Below the pieces are notes generated by a model, which did no database searches, was not told where the DNA came from, and worked only from the letters and a program-made list of their open reading frames with translations. From Frateuria_A yonginensis (lineage in GTDB: Bacteria > Pseudomonadota > Gammaproteobacteria > Xanthomonadales > Rhodanobacteraceae), in contig NZ_JBBBNY010000006.1 in NCBI RefSeq assembly GCF_037137055.1, positions 1-64,000 on the forward strand: 64,000 bases of DNA, read 5' to 3'. The translations under genes were made by a program, and so were the position numbers. Of the stretch, positions 42,847 through 52,149 are shown one piece after another (position 1 is the first letter of the stretch; the number at the start of each line of letters is the position of its first letter).

Positions 42847-45192
42847 TCAGGCCAGGCTGTCGAGCAACCGCTGCGCGGCGTCCTTCTGCACCTGGGTGCC
42901 TTCGTTCATCACTTCCTCGAGCATGGCGCGGGCGCCGTCAGCATCGCCCATGTCCAGGTAGGCGCGGGCGAGGTCGAGCTTGGTATCGATCGGGTCGTCG
43001 CTGAACTGGCCGATCTCGTGCTCGCCGCTGGCCAGGGTGTCGTTCACGGGCGTGGTCTCGACGTTCCAGGCCGGCACGCCGCGCTCGGCAGGCTCCTCCA
43101 GCTGCTCGGTGCCCTCGTCCTCGCCGGCCGGGGAGTGATCGAAGACCGGCTCCATCGACTCCCGCTGTGCGATCGGCTCGGGCGACCGCGGCGCGGGGGG
43201 CGACGGCGGCGTGAGGTCGAAATCGAAGTGGTACTCGCTGACCTTGGAACCGGTGGGAGCGGCCGGCCCGGCGGATTCGGCATGGGCGGCGTAATCGTCC
43301 AGGTCGAAGCTGTGCAGGGGCTCTTCGTCGCCCGGGCGCGACTCCTGCTGGAAATCTTCCTGGAACTCTTCCGGCTCGCCGGCCCCGGTTTCGACGCGGT
43401 CGTCGGCGGCGAACAAGGGGTGACCCGGCGACAGGTCCTGTCCCATGGCCACCACGTCCTGCCACTCGTCCTGCTGCGGATCGACGACGTGCGCGTGCAT
43501 CGCCTCGGCCGCCGCCTCGAAGTGCTCGACGTCGCGGCGCGAGTAGTAGAGGCTGACCAGTTCCAGATGCAGGCCGATGTCGTCCGGGTGCTCGGCGAGC
43601 TGGTCGAGCAGTTCGTCCTGGTCCGGATCGGCGCTTGCGGGCGCGGCTGCCGGCAGCGAGCCGAAACGGTCGGCGAGCGAGGAACCCGCGGCCGCCGGCT
43701 TGGCCGGCTTGCGACGACGCCCCAGCAGCGCCAGCAGGATCAACAGCACGATCGCGCCCGCGGCGGCAGCCCAGGCCCAGGTCTGCATGTACCAGGGCTC
43801 CTCGGCCGGCGCCGCCGGTGCCGGGGCCGCTGCACGCGGCTTGGCGGCGGCGGCGACCGGGCGGTTGGCCGGTGCCGGCGCGGCGCTCTGCGCACCTGCC
43901 GGGCGGGTACCGGCCACGCTGCCGGCCGTCGCCGCAGCGGGGGCGGTGGAGGCGAAGACCGGCGCCGCGCCCGCACTGGACGCGGCGGCAGGCACGCTTG
44001 CCGCGGCCGCGGGCGCAGTGGCGGCGGCCGTGGCGCCCGCCGCCGTGGCGGGCGCGGCCGGCAGGCCGGCCCGCCGGCGCGCTTCGGCCAGCTTCTGCTG
44101 CAGCTCGGCGATCTCGTTGTCCTTGAGCGCCAGCAGGCGGGTGTTCTTGTCGTTGATGTCCTGCAGGTCCTTCAGGCGCGACTTCAGCTCGGCGCTCTGC
44201 TGCTGCAGGGTGGTGAGCTGTTCCTGGCTGCGCAGCAGATCCTGCCGCAGGGCCGCGTCGCCATGGCCGCTGCCGCCCTGCACGCCGGAGCTCTTGCCGC
44301 CTTCCTTGGCCGGCACCAGCGCGAGGCGATCGGCTGCGCTTGCACCGCGCGGGGCACCTGCACCGGCGGTCGGAGCCGCGGCATTGGCCACGGTGGTGGT
44401 CGGGCGGGCCGTCCCCGCGCGCCAGTCGCTGTTCTGCCGGCGCACTTCGGCCATGGCGGCGGCCATGGTCATGGCCTGCGCTTCCTGGCCGCTCGGCACG
44501 CGCAGCACGGCGCCGCTCTTCAGGGCGTTGATGTTGTCGCGGTAGAACGCGTCCGGGTTGGCCTGCTGCAGCGCGAGCATCATCTGCACCGGGTCGACGC
44601 CCGCAGGCGCGGTGCGGCGTGCGATCTGCGACAGGGTCTCGCCGCGCTGCACCGGCCCGTACTCGCCACCGGAGGCCACGCGGCCGGCCGCCGGCGCGGC
44701 AGCGGGAGCCGAGGCGGCGGGAGCCGGGCGGGCGGCGGTCTGCGGGGCGTGGCCGGGCGCGGTGCTGCGCGGTGCCCGCACGGTCGGCGCCGAAGGCGCG
44801 GTGCCCGGCGGATCGAGCAGGACCGGGAACTCGCGCAAGCTGCGGCCGGCGGCGCTGTCGACCTCGACCAGCAGATCCAGGTAGGGGTCGTTGACCGCCT
44901 CTTCGCTGGTAACGCGGATCACCTTGCGCCCGGCCACGTCGACCACGCTGAACTGCAGCGGGATCTGCGGGCGCACGCCGGCGAGGCCGGCGCGGGCGAA
45001 GTCTTCGGGCGAGGCCAGGCGGACGGTGAGGTCGCGCAGTTCGGCCGGGCTGTCCGGGGTGAGCGGAATCTCCGCGAGCAGCGGCTGGCCCAGCGCGGAT
45101 TTGACCTGGATCTGGCCCAGGTCCAGGGCCGCCGCCTGGGTGCTGCCCAGGGCGAGCGCCAGCAGCATCGACAGTTTCAACGAACGATTCAT
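42847..45192 (-). CDS. fimV: FimV/HubP-like polar peptidoglycan-binding protein
   Basis: This 781-residue inner-membrane protein organises the cell pole, supporting type IV pili and motility. It has a signal peptide (to about residue 22, ending TQAAALDL), the FimV N-terminal domain (IQVKSALGQPLLAEIPL), a LysM domain (about 175-235; VQRGETLSQIARR), a coiled coil with Leu/Gln/Glu heptads, an Ala/Pro-rich linker and a single membrane helix near residue 475. The cytoplasmic part is acidic and ends in the FimV C-terminal motif (about 730-781, LDLARAYLDMGDADGARAML). ATG 45192 starts the signal peptide. Confidence 0.95.
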   Translation of the reverse strand: MNRSLKLSMLLALALGSTQAAALDLGQIQVKSALGQPLLAEIPLTPDSPAELRDLTVRLASPEDFARAGLAGVRPQIPLQFSVVDVAGRKVIRVTSEEAVNDPYLDLLVEVDSAAGRSLREFPVLLDPPGTAPSAPTVRAPRSTAPGHAPQTAARPAPAASAPAAAPAAGRVASGGEYGPVQRGETLSQIARRTAPAGVDPVQMMLALQQANPDAFYRDNINALKSGAVLRVPSGQEAQAMTMAAAMAEVRRQNSDWRAGTARPTTTVANAAAPTAGAGAPRGASAADRLALVPAKEGGKSSGVQGGSGHGDAALRQDLLRSQEQLTTLQQQSAELKSRLKDLQDINDKNTRLLALKDNEIAELQQKLAEARRRAGLPAAPATAAGATAAATAPAAAASVPAAASSAGAAPVFASTAPAAATAGSVAGTRPAGAQSAAPAPANRPVAAAAKPRAAAPAPAAPAEEPWYMQTWAWAAAAGAIVLLILLALLGRRRKPAKPAAAGSSLADRFGSLPAAAPASADPDQDELLDQLAEHPDDIGLHLELVSLYYSRRDVEHFEAAAEAMHAHVVDPQQDEWQDVVAMGQDLSPGHPLFAADDRVETGAGEPEEFQEDFQQESRPGDEEPLHSFDLDDYAAHAESAGPAAPTGSKVSEYHFDFDLTPPSPPAPRSPEPIAQRESMEPVFDHSPAGEDEGTEQLEEPAERGVPAWNVETTPVNDTLASGEHEIGQFSDDPIDTKLDLARAYLDMGDADGARAMLEEVMNEGTQVQKDAAQRLLDSLA

Positions 45193-45353
45193 CGCGTAGA
45201 TTCCCCTAGACCCCGAGACGCTTGCTGCCATCGCCACCGGCGTGGCGACACGGAACGCGCGTCACTTTAGTTATATGACGGCCGATCAACAATAGCCGCG
45301 GCGACCGCTTAGCGCATATTGCTGCGCCACATTCTCGCTGGACGGCGGCGCTT

Positions 45354-45647
45354 TCAGGGCTGCTGCCCCGCCTGCCGGGAGCGCATGAGCGCGTCCAGCT
45401 GGCGCCGGAGCGCCTCGATCCGCAGGTCCTGTTCCTCCAGCCGGTGGCCGGCCTCGCGGCTGCGTGCCTCCTGCTGGCCGACCTCCTGCTGCAGCCTGGC
45501 CACCTCGGCGTCCTGCGCGTGCAATTGCCGTTTCAGCTGCCCGGGGGTCGGCCCGCGCGCCGTCGCCGCCTGCTCGGGCCCGCCATCGGCGTGAACGGGC
45601 CACGACACCAGCAACAGCAACGACAGCGCCAGACCGGATTTGAGCAT
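45354..45647 (-). CDS. Exported coiled-coil protein
   Basis: This 97-residue protein has a signal peptide (about 1-21, ending PVHADG), then an almost entirely helical mature part with Gln/Glu/Arg-rich heptads (GQLKRQLHAQDAEVARLQQE onwards), which should form a coiled coil. I recognise no family. Its ATG overlaps the asd stop by one base (TGATG), so it is co-translated with asd. It precedes fimV by 161 bp on the same strand and could assist FimV in the envelope, but that is only position-based. Confidence 0.75.
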   Translation of the reverse strand: MLKSGLALSLLLLVSWPVHADGGPEQAATARGPTPGQLKRQLHAQDAEVARLQQEVGQQEARSREAGHRLEEQDLRIEALRRQLDALMRSRQAGQQP

Positions 45648-46678
45648 CAGAGATAATCCTCGATCAGCCGCTCGGCGATCTGCACTGCATTCAGCGCCGC
45701 GCCCTTGCGGATGTTGTCCGCCACGATCCACAGGTCCAGGCCGCGCTCGTGCGAGATGTCCTCGCGGATACGCCCCACGAACACCGGGTCCTTGCCGGCG
45801 GCGTCACCCACCGGGGTCGGATAGCCGCCCGGCTTGCGCTCGTCCATGACCACCACGCCCTCGGCCTGTTCCAGCAGCGCACGGGCCTGGGCCGCGTCGA
45901 TCTTGTCGCGGGTCTCCACGTGCACCGCCTCGGCGTGGCCGTAGAACACCGGTACGCGCACCGCGGTGGGGTTCACCGCGATGGCGTCGTCCTCCAGGAT
46001 CTTGCGCGTCTCCCACACCATCTTCATTTCTTCCTTGGTGTAGCCGTTGGGCTGGAACTCGTCGATATGCGGGATCACATTGAAAGCAATCTGCTTGGGG
46101 AATTTCTTGCCCGGTTCCACATCCTGGAAATTCAGCAGCGCCGCGGTCTCGCGGCCGAGCTCCTCCATGCCGCTGCGTCCGGCGCCGGAAACCGACTGGT
46201 AGGTCGCCACGTTGATCCGCTCGATGCCGACCGCGCGGTGGATCGGCGCCAGCGCCACCAGCATCTGCATGGTCGAGCAGTTGGGGTTGGCGATGATGCC
46301 GCGGCGCGTGTAGTCGGCGATGGCGTGCCGGTTGACCTCGGCTACCACCAGCGGGACGTCGTCCTGGTAGCGGAACTCGGAGGTGTTGTCGATCACCACC
46401 GCGCCGGCGGCCGCCGCGCGGGGCGCGTGCATCCGGCTGACCGAGCCGCCGGCCGAGAAGAAGGCGATGTCCACTCCCTCGAAGTCGTAGTCGGCCAGGT
46501 TCCGCACGGTGACCTGCTTGCCCCCGAAGCCGATCTTCTCGCCGGCCGAACGCTCGCTGGCCAGAGGCACCAGTTCACCGACCGGGAAATCGCGTTCGGC
46601 CAGGATCGCCAGCAGGGTCTCGCCGACCGCGCCGGTGGCGCCGACCAGGGCGACCTTGTAGCTGCTCTTCTTGCTCAT
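45647..46678 (-). CDS. asd: Aspartate-semialdehyde dehydrogenase
   Basis: Asd reduces aspartyl phosphate to aspartate semialdehyde, the branch point for lysine, diaminopimelate, methionine and threonine. The 343-residue protein has the NADP-binding GATGAVGETLL, the catalytic cysteine in NPNCSTMQ, and SVSGAGRSGMEEL. The start at 46678 gives the family-typical length. It lies upstream of the small coiled-coil gene and fimV, on the same strand, in the usual gammaproteobacterial order. Confidence 0.97.
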   Translation of the reverse strand: MSKKSSYKVALVGATGAVGETLLAILAERDFPVGELVPLASERSAGEKIGFGGKQVTVRNLADYDFEGVDIAFFSAGGSVSRMHAPRAAAAGAVVIDNTSEFRYQDDVPLVVAEVNRHAIADYTRRGIIANPNCSTMQMLVALAPIHRAVGIERINVATYQSVSGAGRSGMEELGRETAALLNFQDVEPGKKFPKQIAFNVIPHIDEFQPNGYTKEEMKMVWETRKILEDDAIAVNPTAVRVPVFYGHAEAVHVETRDKIDAAQARALLEQAEGVVVMDERKPGGYPTPVGDAAGKDPVFVGRIREDISHERGLDLWIVADNIRKGAALNAVQIAERLIEDYL

Positions 46679-46706
46679 GGGTGGTGTTGCCTGTGTCGTC
46701 GGGGAA

Positions 46707-47714
46707 TCAGGGCGCCGGCCGCGCGGCCAGCACCTCGGGGTTGATCGGGGAAGGCGGCCGTCCGGCGTGGGGACCGTGGCCGAACAGCGCCAGCACATTA
46801 TCCACCGCCATGGCGGTCATCGCGCGGCGCGTGTCCCAGGTGGCGCTGGCGATGTGCGGGCTGAGCAGGGCGTTTTCCCGGGCGAGCAGCGCCGGATGCA
46901 CCTGCGGCTCGCCCTCGAAGACGTCCAGCGCCGCGGCGGCCAGGCGCCCCTCGGCCAGCGCCGCGGCCAGCGCGGCATCGTCCACGACGCCGCCTCGCGC
47001 GATGTTGACCAGTACCGCGGTGGGCTTCATGCGCGCCAGCTCGGCCGCGCCGATCGCGTGTCGGCTCTCGGCGGTCAGCGGCACGGCGAGCACCAGGAAA
47101 TCGGCCGCGGCGAGCAATCCGTCCTTGTCCACGTAGCGCGCGGCGCAGGCCTGCTCGACCTCCGCCGGCAGGCGCGATCGATTGTGGTAGATGACGGGCA
47201 TGCCGAAGCCCAGCGCCCGCCGCGCGATCGCCTGGCCGATCCGGCCCATGCCGAGGATGCCCAGCGTACGGCCGCGCGTGTCCATGCCGAGCCAGGTGCG
47301 GAACTCGGTGGAGTGCCAGTGTCCCGCGCGCAGCCAGCGCTCGGCCTCGCCCATGCGGCGGGCCGCGCCCAGCATCAGCGCCCAGGTGTAGTCGGCCACG
47401 CTCTCGTTCAGCACGTCGGCGGTGTTGGAGGCGAGGATGCCGGCGGCGGTCAGCGCCGGAATGTCGAGGTTGTCGTAGCCGACCGCGAGGTTGGCGACGA
47501 TCCGCAGCCGCGGCGCGTGCGCCACCTCGGCGGCGCCGATGCGCTCCTTGAGCCCGACGATGGCCGCCTCGCACGCCGACAACCGGGCCGCCAGCTCCGC
47601 CGGGGGAAACACGACCTCCTCCGGCTCGGCCGCCACGTCGAAGTACGGCTCGAGTCGGGCGACGACTTCGGGGAAGGTGGGGCGTGAGATCCACACCCGC
47701 GGCTTGCCGGTCAT
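46707..47714 (-). CDS. D-2-hydroxyacid dehydrogenase (glyoxylate/hydroxypyruvate reductase-like)
   Basis: This 335-residue NAD(P)H-dependent enzyme reduces a 2-oxoacid such as glyoxylate or hydroxypyruvate. It has the Rossmann motif TLGILGMGRIGQAIA, the arginine and glutamate of the catalytic site in VNIARGGVVDD and LDVFEGEPQ, and the catalytic histidine in LLSPHIASAT. Closest in style to GhrB/GyaR; the exact substrate is uncertain. It lies 20 bp downstream of aroC and 28 bp upstream of asd, so the block may be one transcript. Confidence 0.92.
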   Translation of the reverse strand: MTGKPRVWISRPTFPEVVARLEPYFDVAAEPEEVVFPPAELAARLSACEAAIVGLKERIGAAEVAHAPRLRIVANLAVGYDNLDIPALTAAGILASNTADVLNESVADYTWALMLGAARRMGEAERWLRAGHWHSTEFRTWLGMDTRGRTLGILGMGRIGQAIARRALGFGMPVIYHNRSRLPAEVEQACAARYVDKDGLLAAADFLVLAVPLTAESRHAIGAAELARMKPTAVLVNIARGGVVDDAALAAALAEGRLAAAALDVFEGEPQVHPALLARENALLSPHIASATWDTRRAMTAMAVDNVLALFGHGPHAGRPPSPINPEVLAARPAP

Positions 47715-47734
47715 GGGGTTTCCGTGTCGGGGGT

Positions 47735-48823
47735 TCAGGCGATGCGGGGGGCGATCGGCCCCACGTCGCCGCATTGCGCCCGGTGTCGCAGCGCATGGTC
47801 CATCAGCACCAGCGCCAGCATGGCCTCGATGATCGGCGTGGCGCGGATGCCCACGCAGGGATCGTGGCGTCCCTTGGTGACCACCTGCACGCTCTCGCCG
47901 GCCAGGTCCACGCTCTGCCCCGGCACCAGGATGCTGGAGGTCGGCTTGAACGCCACCGACACCGTCACCGGCTGGCCGGTACTGATCCCGCCAAGGATGC
48001 CACCGGCATGATTGGACGTAAAGCCGTCCAAACGCATCTCGTCGCGGTGCTGCGTCCCGCGCTGCGCCACGGCGGCGAAGCCGGCCCCGATCTCGACGCC
48101 CTTGACCGCATTGATCGACATCATCGCGGCCGCGAGGTCGCCGTCGAGCTTGCCGTAGACCGGTTCGCCCCAGCCCGGCGGCACGCCCTCGGCCACGGCG
48201 TTCACGCGCGCGCCGACGGAGTCGCCCGACTTGCGCAGCGCGTCCATGGCCTTCTCCAGGTCCGGCACCTGCGCGGCGTCCGGCCAGAAGAACGGGTTGG
48301 CTTCCACCGCCGCCCAATCGAAACCGCGCGGCGTCACCTCCCCCAGCTGCGCCAGGTAGCCACGTACGCGCACGCCGTAGCGCTCGGCCAGCCATTTCTT
48401 GGCAATCACCGCGGCAGCCACCCGCATGGTGGTCTCGCGCGCGGAAGCGCGCCCGCCGCCGCGGGGATCGCGGATGCCGTACTTCTGCCAGTAGGTGTAG
48501 TCGGCATGGCCTGGACGGAAGGTACTGGCGATGTCGCCGTAGTCCTTGCTGCGCTGGTCGGTGTTGCGGATCAGCAGCGCGATCGGCGTGCCGGTGGTGC
48601 GGCCCTCGTACACGCCGGAGAGGATCTCCACCTCGTCGGCCTCGCGCCGTTGCGAGGTGTGTCGGCTGCGGCCGGTGGCGCGGCGCGCCAGGTCGTGGCG
48701 GAATTCCTCCGGCGTGATGGCGAGCCCGGGCGGGCAGCCGTCGATCACGCAGCCGATCGCCGGCCCATGGCTCTCGCCGAAGGTGGTGACGGTGAACAGT
48801 TTGCCGAAGGCGTTGCTGGACAT
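47735..48823 (-). CDS. aroC: Chorismate synthase
   Basis: AroC converts EPSP to chorismate, the last common step of aromatic synthesis, with reduced FMN. The 362-residue protein has the family motifs GESHGPAIGCVIDGCPPG, RATGRSRHTSQRRE, the conserved DYTYWQKYGIRDPRGGGRASARET and the C-terminal RHDPCVGIRATPIIEAM. It starts the minus-strand run with the 2-hydroxyacid dehydrogenase and asd. A REP element separates it from the acetyltransferase gene. Confidence 0.97.
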   Translation of the reverse strand: MSSNAFGKLFTVTTFGESHGPAIGCVIDGCPPGLAITPEEFRHDLARRATGRSRHTSQRREADEVEILSGVYEGRTTGTPIALLIRNTDQRSKDYGDIASTFRPGHADYTYWQKYGIRDPRGGGRASARETTMRVAAAVIAKKWLAERYGVRVRGYLAQLGEVTPRGFDWAAVEANPFFWPDAAQVPDLEKAMDALRKSGDSVGARVNAVAEGVPPGWGEPVYGKLDGDLAAAMMSINAVKGVEIGAGFAAVAQRGTQHRDEMRLDGFTSNHAGGILGGISTGQPVTVSVAFKPTSSILVPGQSVDLAGESVQVVTKGRHDPCVGIRATPIIEAMLALVLMDHALRHRAQCGDVGPIAPRIA

Positions 48824-48872
48824 GCGGCGCGCCCGCTACGGGAAAGCCGAAGCATAGCCGCTCGTCACCCCC

Positions 48873-48944
48873 TGTTGGAGCGAGCTTGCTCGCGATGCTC
48901 TTGCCCGATGCCGTCGTCAGCGGTGACGCCCGGCAAGCTCGCTG
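48873..48944. repeat. REP-like palindromic element, copy 5
   Basis: TGTTGGAGCGAGCTTGCTCG and GGCAAGCTCGCTGA keep the pairing core, with an eroded right end. It lies between aroC and the acetyltransferase gene. Confidence 0.7.
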
Positions 48945-48959
48945 AAATTTTTCGGGGGC

Positions 48960-49493
48960 CTACGCGGAGGCGGAAGGCCACTCCCTTGCGAGCAGGGCGA
49001 ACACCACATCGTCCACCCATTCGCCGTGCAGCCACAGGCGCTCGCGGAAGTGGGCCTCCTGGCGCAGGCCGAGCGACCGCAGCAGGGCCAGGCACGCGGC
49101 GTTGCGCGGATCCACCGACGCCTGCACGCGGCGCCAGCCGAGCACGCCGAAGCCGTGATCCAGCAACGCCCGCACCGCCTCGCGCGCGTAGCCGCGGCCC
49201 TGGTGCACCGGCGCCAGGCTGATGCCGAACTCGGCCGACGCACCCGGCTCGTGCGGCAGGCAGACCCCCAGGTCGCCGATCAGGCCACCCTCGCGCAGAC
49301 GAATCGCCCGCTGGAACCAGCCTGTCGACGGTTCGGCCGGCTGTCTTTCGATGAAGGCCTTCGCCTCGTCCGGGTCGGCCGGCCGCCAGCCCTGGTAGCG
49401 CGCGACCGCCGGCGCGGTGCGACAGGCGAACAGCGCCTGCGCGTCGTATACGCGCAGGCGGTCGATCCGCAGGCGTGTCGTCGTCAGCTCCAT
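48960..49493 (-). CDS. GNAT-family N-acetyltransferase (RimJ/RimL-like)
   Basis: This 177-residue enzyme transfers an acetyl group from acetyl-CoA to an amine, probably a protein or small-molecule amino group. The RimJ/RimL pattern starts TTTRLRIDRLRVYDAQALF, and the CoA loop is SLAPVHQGRGYAREAVRALLDH. The substrate is unknown. It is flanked on both sides by REP-like elements. Confidence 0.9.
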   Translation of the reverse strand: MELTTTRLRIDRLRVYDAQALFACRTAPAVARYQGWRPADPDEAKAFIERQPAEPSTGWFQRAIRLREGGLIGDLGVCLPHEPGASAEFGISLAPVHQGRGYAREAVRALLDHGFGVLGWRRVQASVDPRNAACLALLRSLGLRQEAHFRERLWLHGEWVDDVVFALLAREWPSASA

Positions 49494-49515
49494 ACGTCCT
49501 CCTGCCTGCCGCCAC

Positions 49516-49611
49516 TGTAGGAACGCGCTTGCTCGCGATGCCCTTTACGGGTTGGCTCGACGCCAGGCAAGAGCACCGGGAACGAGCATCGCGAGCAAGC
49601 CCGCTCCTACA
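49516..49611. repeat. REP-like palindromic element, copy 6
   Basis: TGTAGGAACGCGCTTGCTCG pairs with CGAGCAAGCCCGCTCCTACA, with GCATCGCGAG repeated on the right. It is one of the best preserved copies and lies between the acetyltransferase and prmB. Confidence 0.85.
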
Positions 49612-49629
49612 GGGAGGCGCAGCGGGCGA

Positions 49630-50550
49630 TCAGCGGCGGGCCGCCGCGGCCGCGCGGATGGCGTCGGCATGCCCGACGAGGTCGCGCCGCTCCAGCGCGA
49701 ACACGCCCATCGGCCCGACCTTGAACTCGATCCAGACGAACGGCACCTGCGGCAGCAGCTCGGCCAGGGCACGCTCGCTCTCGCCGACCTCGACGATCAG
49801 CAGGCCGTCCTCGGTCAGGTGGTCGGCCGCCTGGTCCAGGATGCGCAGACAGATGTCCAGGCCGTCCTCGCCCGAGGTCAGGCCGAGCTTCGGCTCGTGG
49901 GCGTATTCGCCGGGCAGCGCCGCATACTCGTCCTCGGTGACGTAGGGTGGGTTGGAGACGATCAGGTCGTAACGGCGCCCACCCAGCGCGTCGAACAGGT
50001 CGGAGCGGATCGCCTCGACCCGGTCGCCCACGTGCTGGAAGGCGATGTTCTCGCGCGCCAGCGAAAGCGCGTCCTCGCTGATGTCGACCAGATCCACCTG
50101 CCAGTGCGGGTGGTATTCGGCCATGGCGATGCCGATGCAGCCGGAGCCCGTGCACAGGTCCAGCGCGCGCTCGACGTGGCGGTCGTCCAGCCAGGGCGAG
50201 AAGCCCGACTCGATCAGCTCGGCGATGGGCGAGCGCGGTACCAGCGCGCGACGGTCGCTCTTGAACTTCATGCCGGCGAACCAGGTTTCGCCGACCAGGT
50301 AGGCCACCGGCAGCCGTTCGCTGACGCGCCGCTCGATCAGCCCCAGGACGCGTTCGCGCTCCTCGGCCGTGAGCCTGCCGGCGCCGTAGGCAGGCGGGAT
50401 GTCCGGCGGCAGGTGCAGGCTGGCCAGCACCAGGTGGGTGGCCTCGTCGATCGGATTGTCGTGGCTGTGCCCGAAGGTGAGCCCGGCGGCCGAGAAGCGG
50501 CTGGCGCCGTAGCGGATGAAGTCGATGATCGTGGACAGTTCGGAAGTCAC
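49630..50550 (-). CDS. prmB: 50S ribosomal protein L3 N5-glutamine methyltransferase
   Basis: PrmB methylates a glutamine of ribosomal protein L3 during ribosome assembly. The 306-residue protein has the N-terminal helical domain (IDFIRYGASRFSAAGL), the SAM-binding LDLCTGSGCIGIAM, and the catalytic NPPYV. I prefer the GTG at 50550: CAGGAAAGG precedes it and it matches the family start, whereas the upstream in-frame ATG at 50589 would add 13 basic residues. It is divergent from psd. Confidence 0.93.
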   Translation of the reverse strand: MTSELSTIIDFIRYGASRFSAAGLTFGHSHDNPIDEATHLVLASLHLPPDIPPAYGAGRLTAEERERVLGLIERRVSERLPVAYLVGETWFAGMKFKSDRRALVPRSPIAELIESGFSPWLDDRHVERALDLCTGSGCIGIAMAEYHPHWQVDLVDISEDALSLARENIAFQHVGDRVEAIRSDLFDALGGRRYDLIVSNPPYVTEDEYAALPGEYAHEPKLGLTSGEDGLDICLRILDQAADHLTEDGLLIVEVGESERALAELLPQVPFVWIEFKVGPMGVFALERRDLVGHADAIRAAAAARR

Positions 50551-50707
50551 GGGCCTTTCCTGGCGGGCGCGGCGTGGAGGATCGACCATTATCCCTCACC
50601 GCCCGCCTCGAGCGTAGCGAGGCGCACCGCAGGGCCCCCGATTCCCCACGTGTCCTTCGACGCAGTTCCGGCACACCCGCGCCGGGCGGGCAGAGGGCGT
50701 TGCGCTC

Positions 50708-50713
50708 TATACT
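50708..50713 (+). promoter_or_regulatory. Probable leaderless promoter (-10) of psd
   Basis: TATACT is followed by six bases (GGCCGG) and then ATG 50720. No ribosome site intervenes, so the transcript should begin at the start codon. The -35 region is not clear. Confidence 0.5.
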
Positions 50714-50719
50714 GGCCGG

Positions 50720-51571
50720 ATGACTTTCGCCGTCCTCCTGCAATACCTGCTCCCCCACCGTGCACTCTCGCGGATGGTCTACTGGGCCACGCGCTGGACC
50801 TGGCGCCCGTGGAAGGATTTCCTGATCGGCCAGATCGTGCGCCGCTACAAGGTGGACATGACCGAGGCGGCACAGCCCGACCCGTTCGCCTACCAGCATT
50901 TCAATGCGTTCTTCACGCGCAAGCTCAAGCCGAACGCGCGCCACGAGGACGCCGATCCCACCGCCCTGATCTCGCCGGCCGACGGTCGCATCAGCCAGGC
51001 CGGCCGCATCGTCGACGGGCGCATCTTCCAGGCCAAGGGGCAGGAGTACACGGCCGCCGAGCTGCTCGGCGACGAGGCGGCCGCCCGGCCTTACCGCGAC
51101 GGCGACTTCGTCACCATCTATCTGTCCCCGCGCGACTACCACCGCGTGCACATGCCGTTGGGCGGCACGCTGCGCGAGACCGTGCACGTCCCCGGGCGCA
51201 TCTTCAGCGTGGCGCCGTTCGCGGTGGAGGCGATCCCGCGCCTGTTCGCGCGCAACGAGCGGCTGGTATGCCACTTCGACAGCCCGCAGGGACCGTTCGT
51301 GGTGGTGATGGTCGGCGCGGTGCTGGTGTCCTCGGTGGCCACGGTCTGGGACGGCCTGGTGATTCCGCCCTACGCCTCGCACATCCGGCGCAAGTCCTTC
51401 GCCGGCCAGAACATCACGCTGGCGCGTTTCGCCGAGATGGCCCGCTTCAACATGGGTTCGACGGTGATCGTGCTGCTGCCGCGCGGGATGATCGCGCTGG
51501 ATGAGCTGCAGTCCCAGCAGACGGTGAAGCTGGGCCAGCGGCTCGGCCGCCGGCCGTTGCCGACCGACTGA
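50720..51571 (+). CDS. psd: Phosphatidylserine decarboxylase proenzyme
   Basis: Psd makes phosphatidylethanolamine at the inner membrane. The 283-residue proenzyme is cut autocatalytically at the GST motif in FNMGSTVIVLLP, leaving a pyruvoyl group on S247. Most family members have LGST, here the preceding residue is methionine. Other conserved parts are the SPADGRI segment, IYLSPRDYHRVHMP and VGAVLVSSV. The start is preceded by a TATACT hexamer six bases away, suggesting a leaderless transcript. Confidence 0.97.
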   Translation: MTFAVLLQYLLPHRALSRMVYWATRWTWRPWKDFLIGQIVRRYKVDMTEAAQPDPFAYQHFNAFFTRKLKPNARHEDADPTALISPADGRISQAGRIVDGRIFQAKGQEYTAAELLGDEAAARPYRDGDFVTIYLSPRDYHRVHMPLGGTLRETVHVPGRIFSVAPFAVEAIPRLFARNERLVCHFDSPQGPFVVVMVGAVLVSSVATVWDGLVIPPYASHIRRKSFAGQNITLARFAEMARFNMGSTVIVLLPRGMIALDELQSQQTVKLGQRLGRRPLPTD

Positions 51572-51576
51572 CGAAA

Positions 51577-51653
51577 AACGTCATTCTGTGACGTTCTAGG
51601 CGTATCACCTGCCGGTATCTTGGCATGCTCCCGGGCGTCTGCTCAGGCCCGGG
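51577..51653 (+). promoter_or_regulatory. Dyad and hairpin upstream of the psd-downstream gene
   Basis: AACGTCA-TTCTG-TGACGTT (51577-51595) is a perfect 7-bp dyad just after the psd stop. A second structure, CCCGGGC with GCCCGGG (51630-51653, ten-base loop), includes the G-run that serves as the ribosome site for ATG 51661 and could mask it. A regulator-binding site and an RNA structure are both possible. Confidence 0.45.
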
Positions 51654-51660
51654 GGTTCCC

Positions 51661-52116
51661 ATGCAGTTGCTCGTCCCAGTCGTCGCCTTCATCCGCTGTC
51701 TGCTGATCGACCGTCAGTTCCGGCGTATCCAGGGCAGCTTCGACGCCTTGCCGCAGGCCGCCCGCACGCGCCTCAGCACGCTCACGCTGCGCGAGATCGG
51801 GCAGGCCGCCGCCTGCGAATTCCCCCACCTGTACGGCACGCCGCCGACGGCGCGCTACCTGCCCTGGGGCCTGGGCACCGCCGCCGGTTACACCCGTGCC
51901 GGCTCGGACAACCCGGAAATCGCCCTGCGCGGCATCGCACAGTGGCTGGCGGTCGCCTATCACGAGACCAAGGACTCGCCCTACGCCTTCGTGCAGGCCC
52001 GCCACCGGCAGTTGCTGCGCGTGGTGAAGGAGCTGAAGGACGTGCACGGCAGCGGCAGCCCCCGCGAACAGGAGGACACGGCCGAGCGCTGGATGCAGTC
52101 CGGCGCCGCGGCCTGA
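51661..52116 (+). CDS. Conserved protein of unknown function
   Basis: I do not recognise this 151-residue protein. It starts with a hydrophobic stretch (MQLLVPVVAFIRCLLIDRQF), which may be a membrane anchor, and the rest is mostly helical with a Tyr/Pro-containing middle (FPHLYGTPPTARYLPWGLG) and a basic, charged C-terminus. The ATG is preceded by GGGGG. It lies 89 bp after psd on the same strand, and structured DNA lies in between. Confidence 0.75.
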   Translation: MQLLVPVVAFIRCLLIDRQFRRIQGSFDALPQAARTRLSTLTLREIGQAAACEFPHLYGTPPTARYLPWGLGTAAGYTRAGSDNPEIALRGIAQWLAVAYHETKDSPYAFVQARHRQLLRVVKELKDVHGSGSPREQEDTAERWMQSGAAA

Positions 52117-52149
52117 CGCACGCGACGTCATCGCCGGCCGGCGAGCCGC

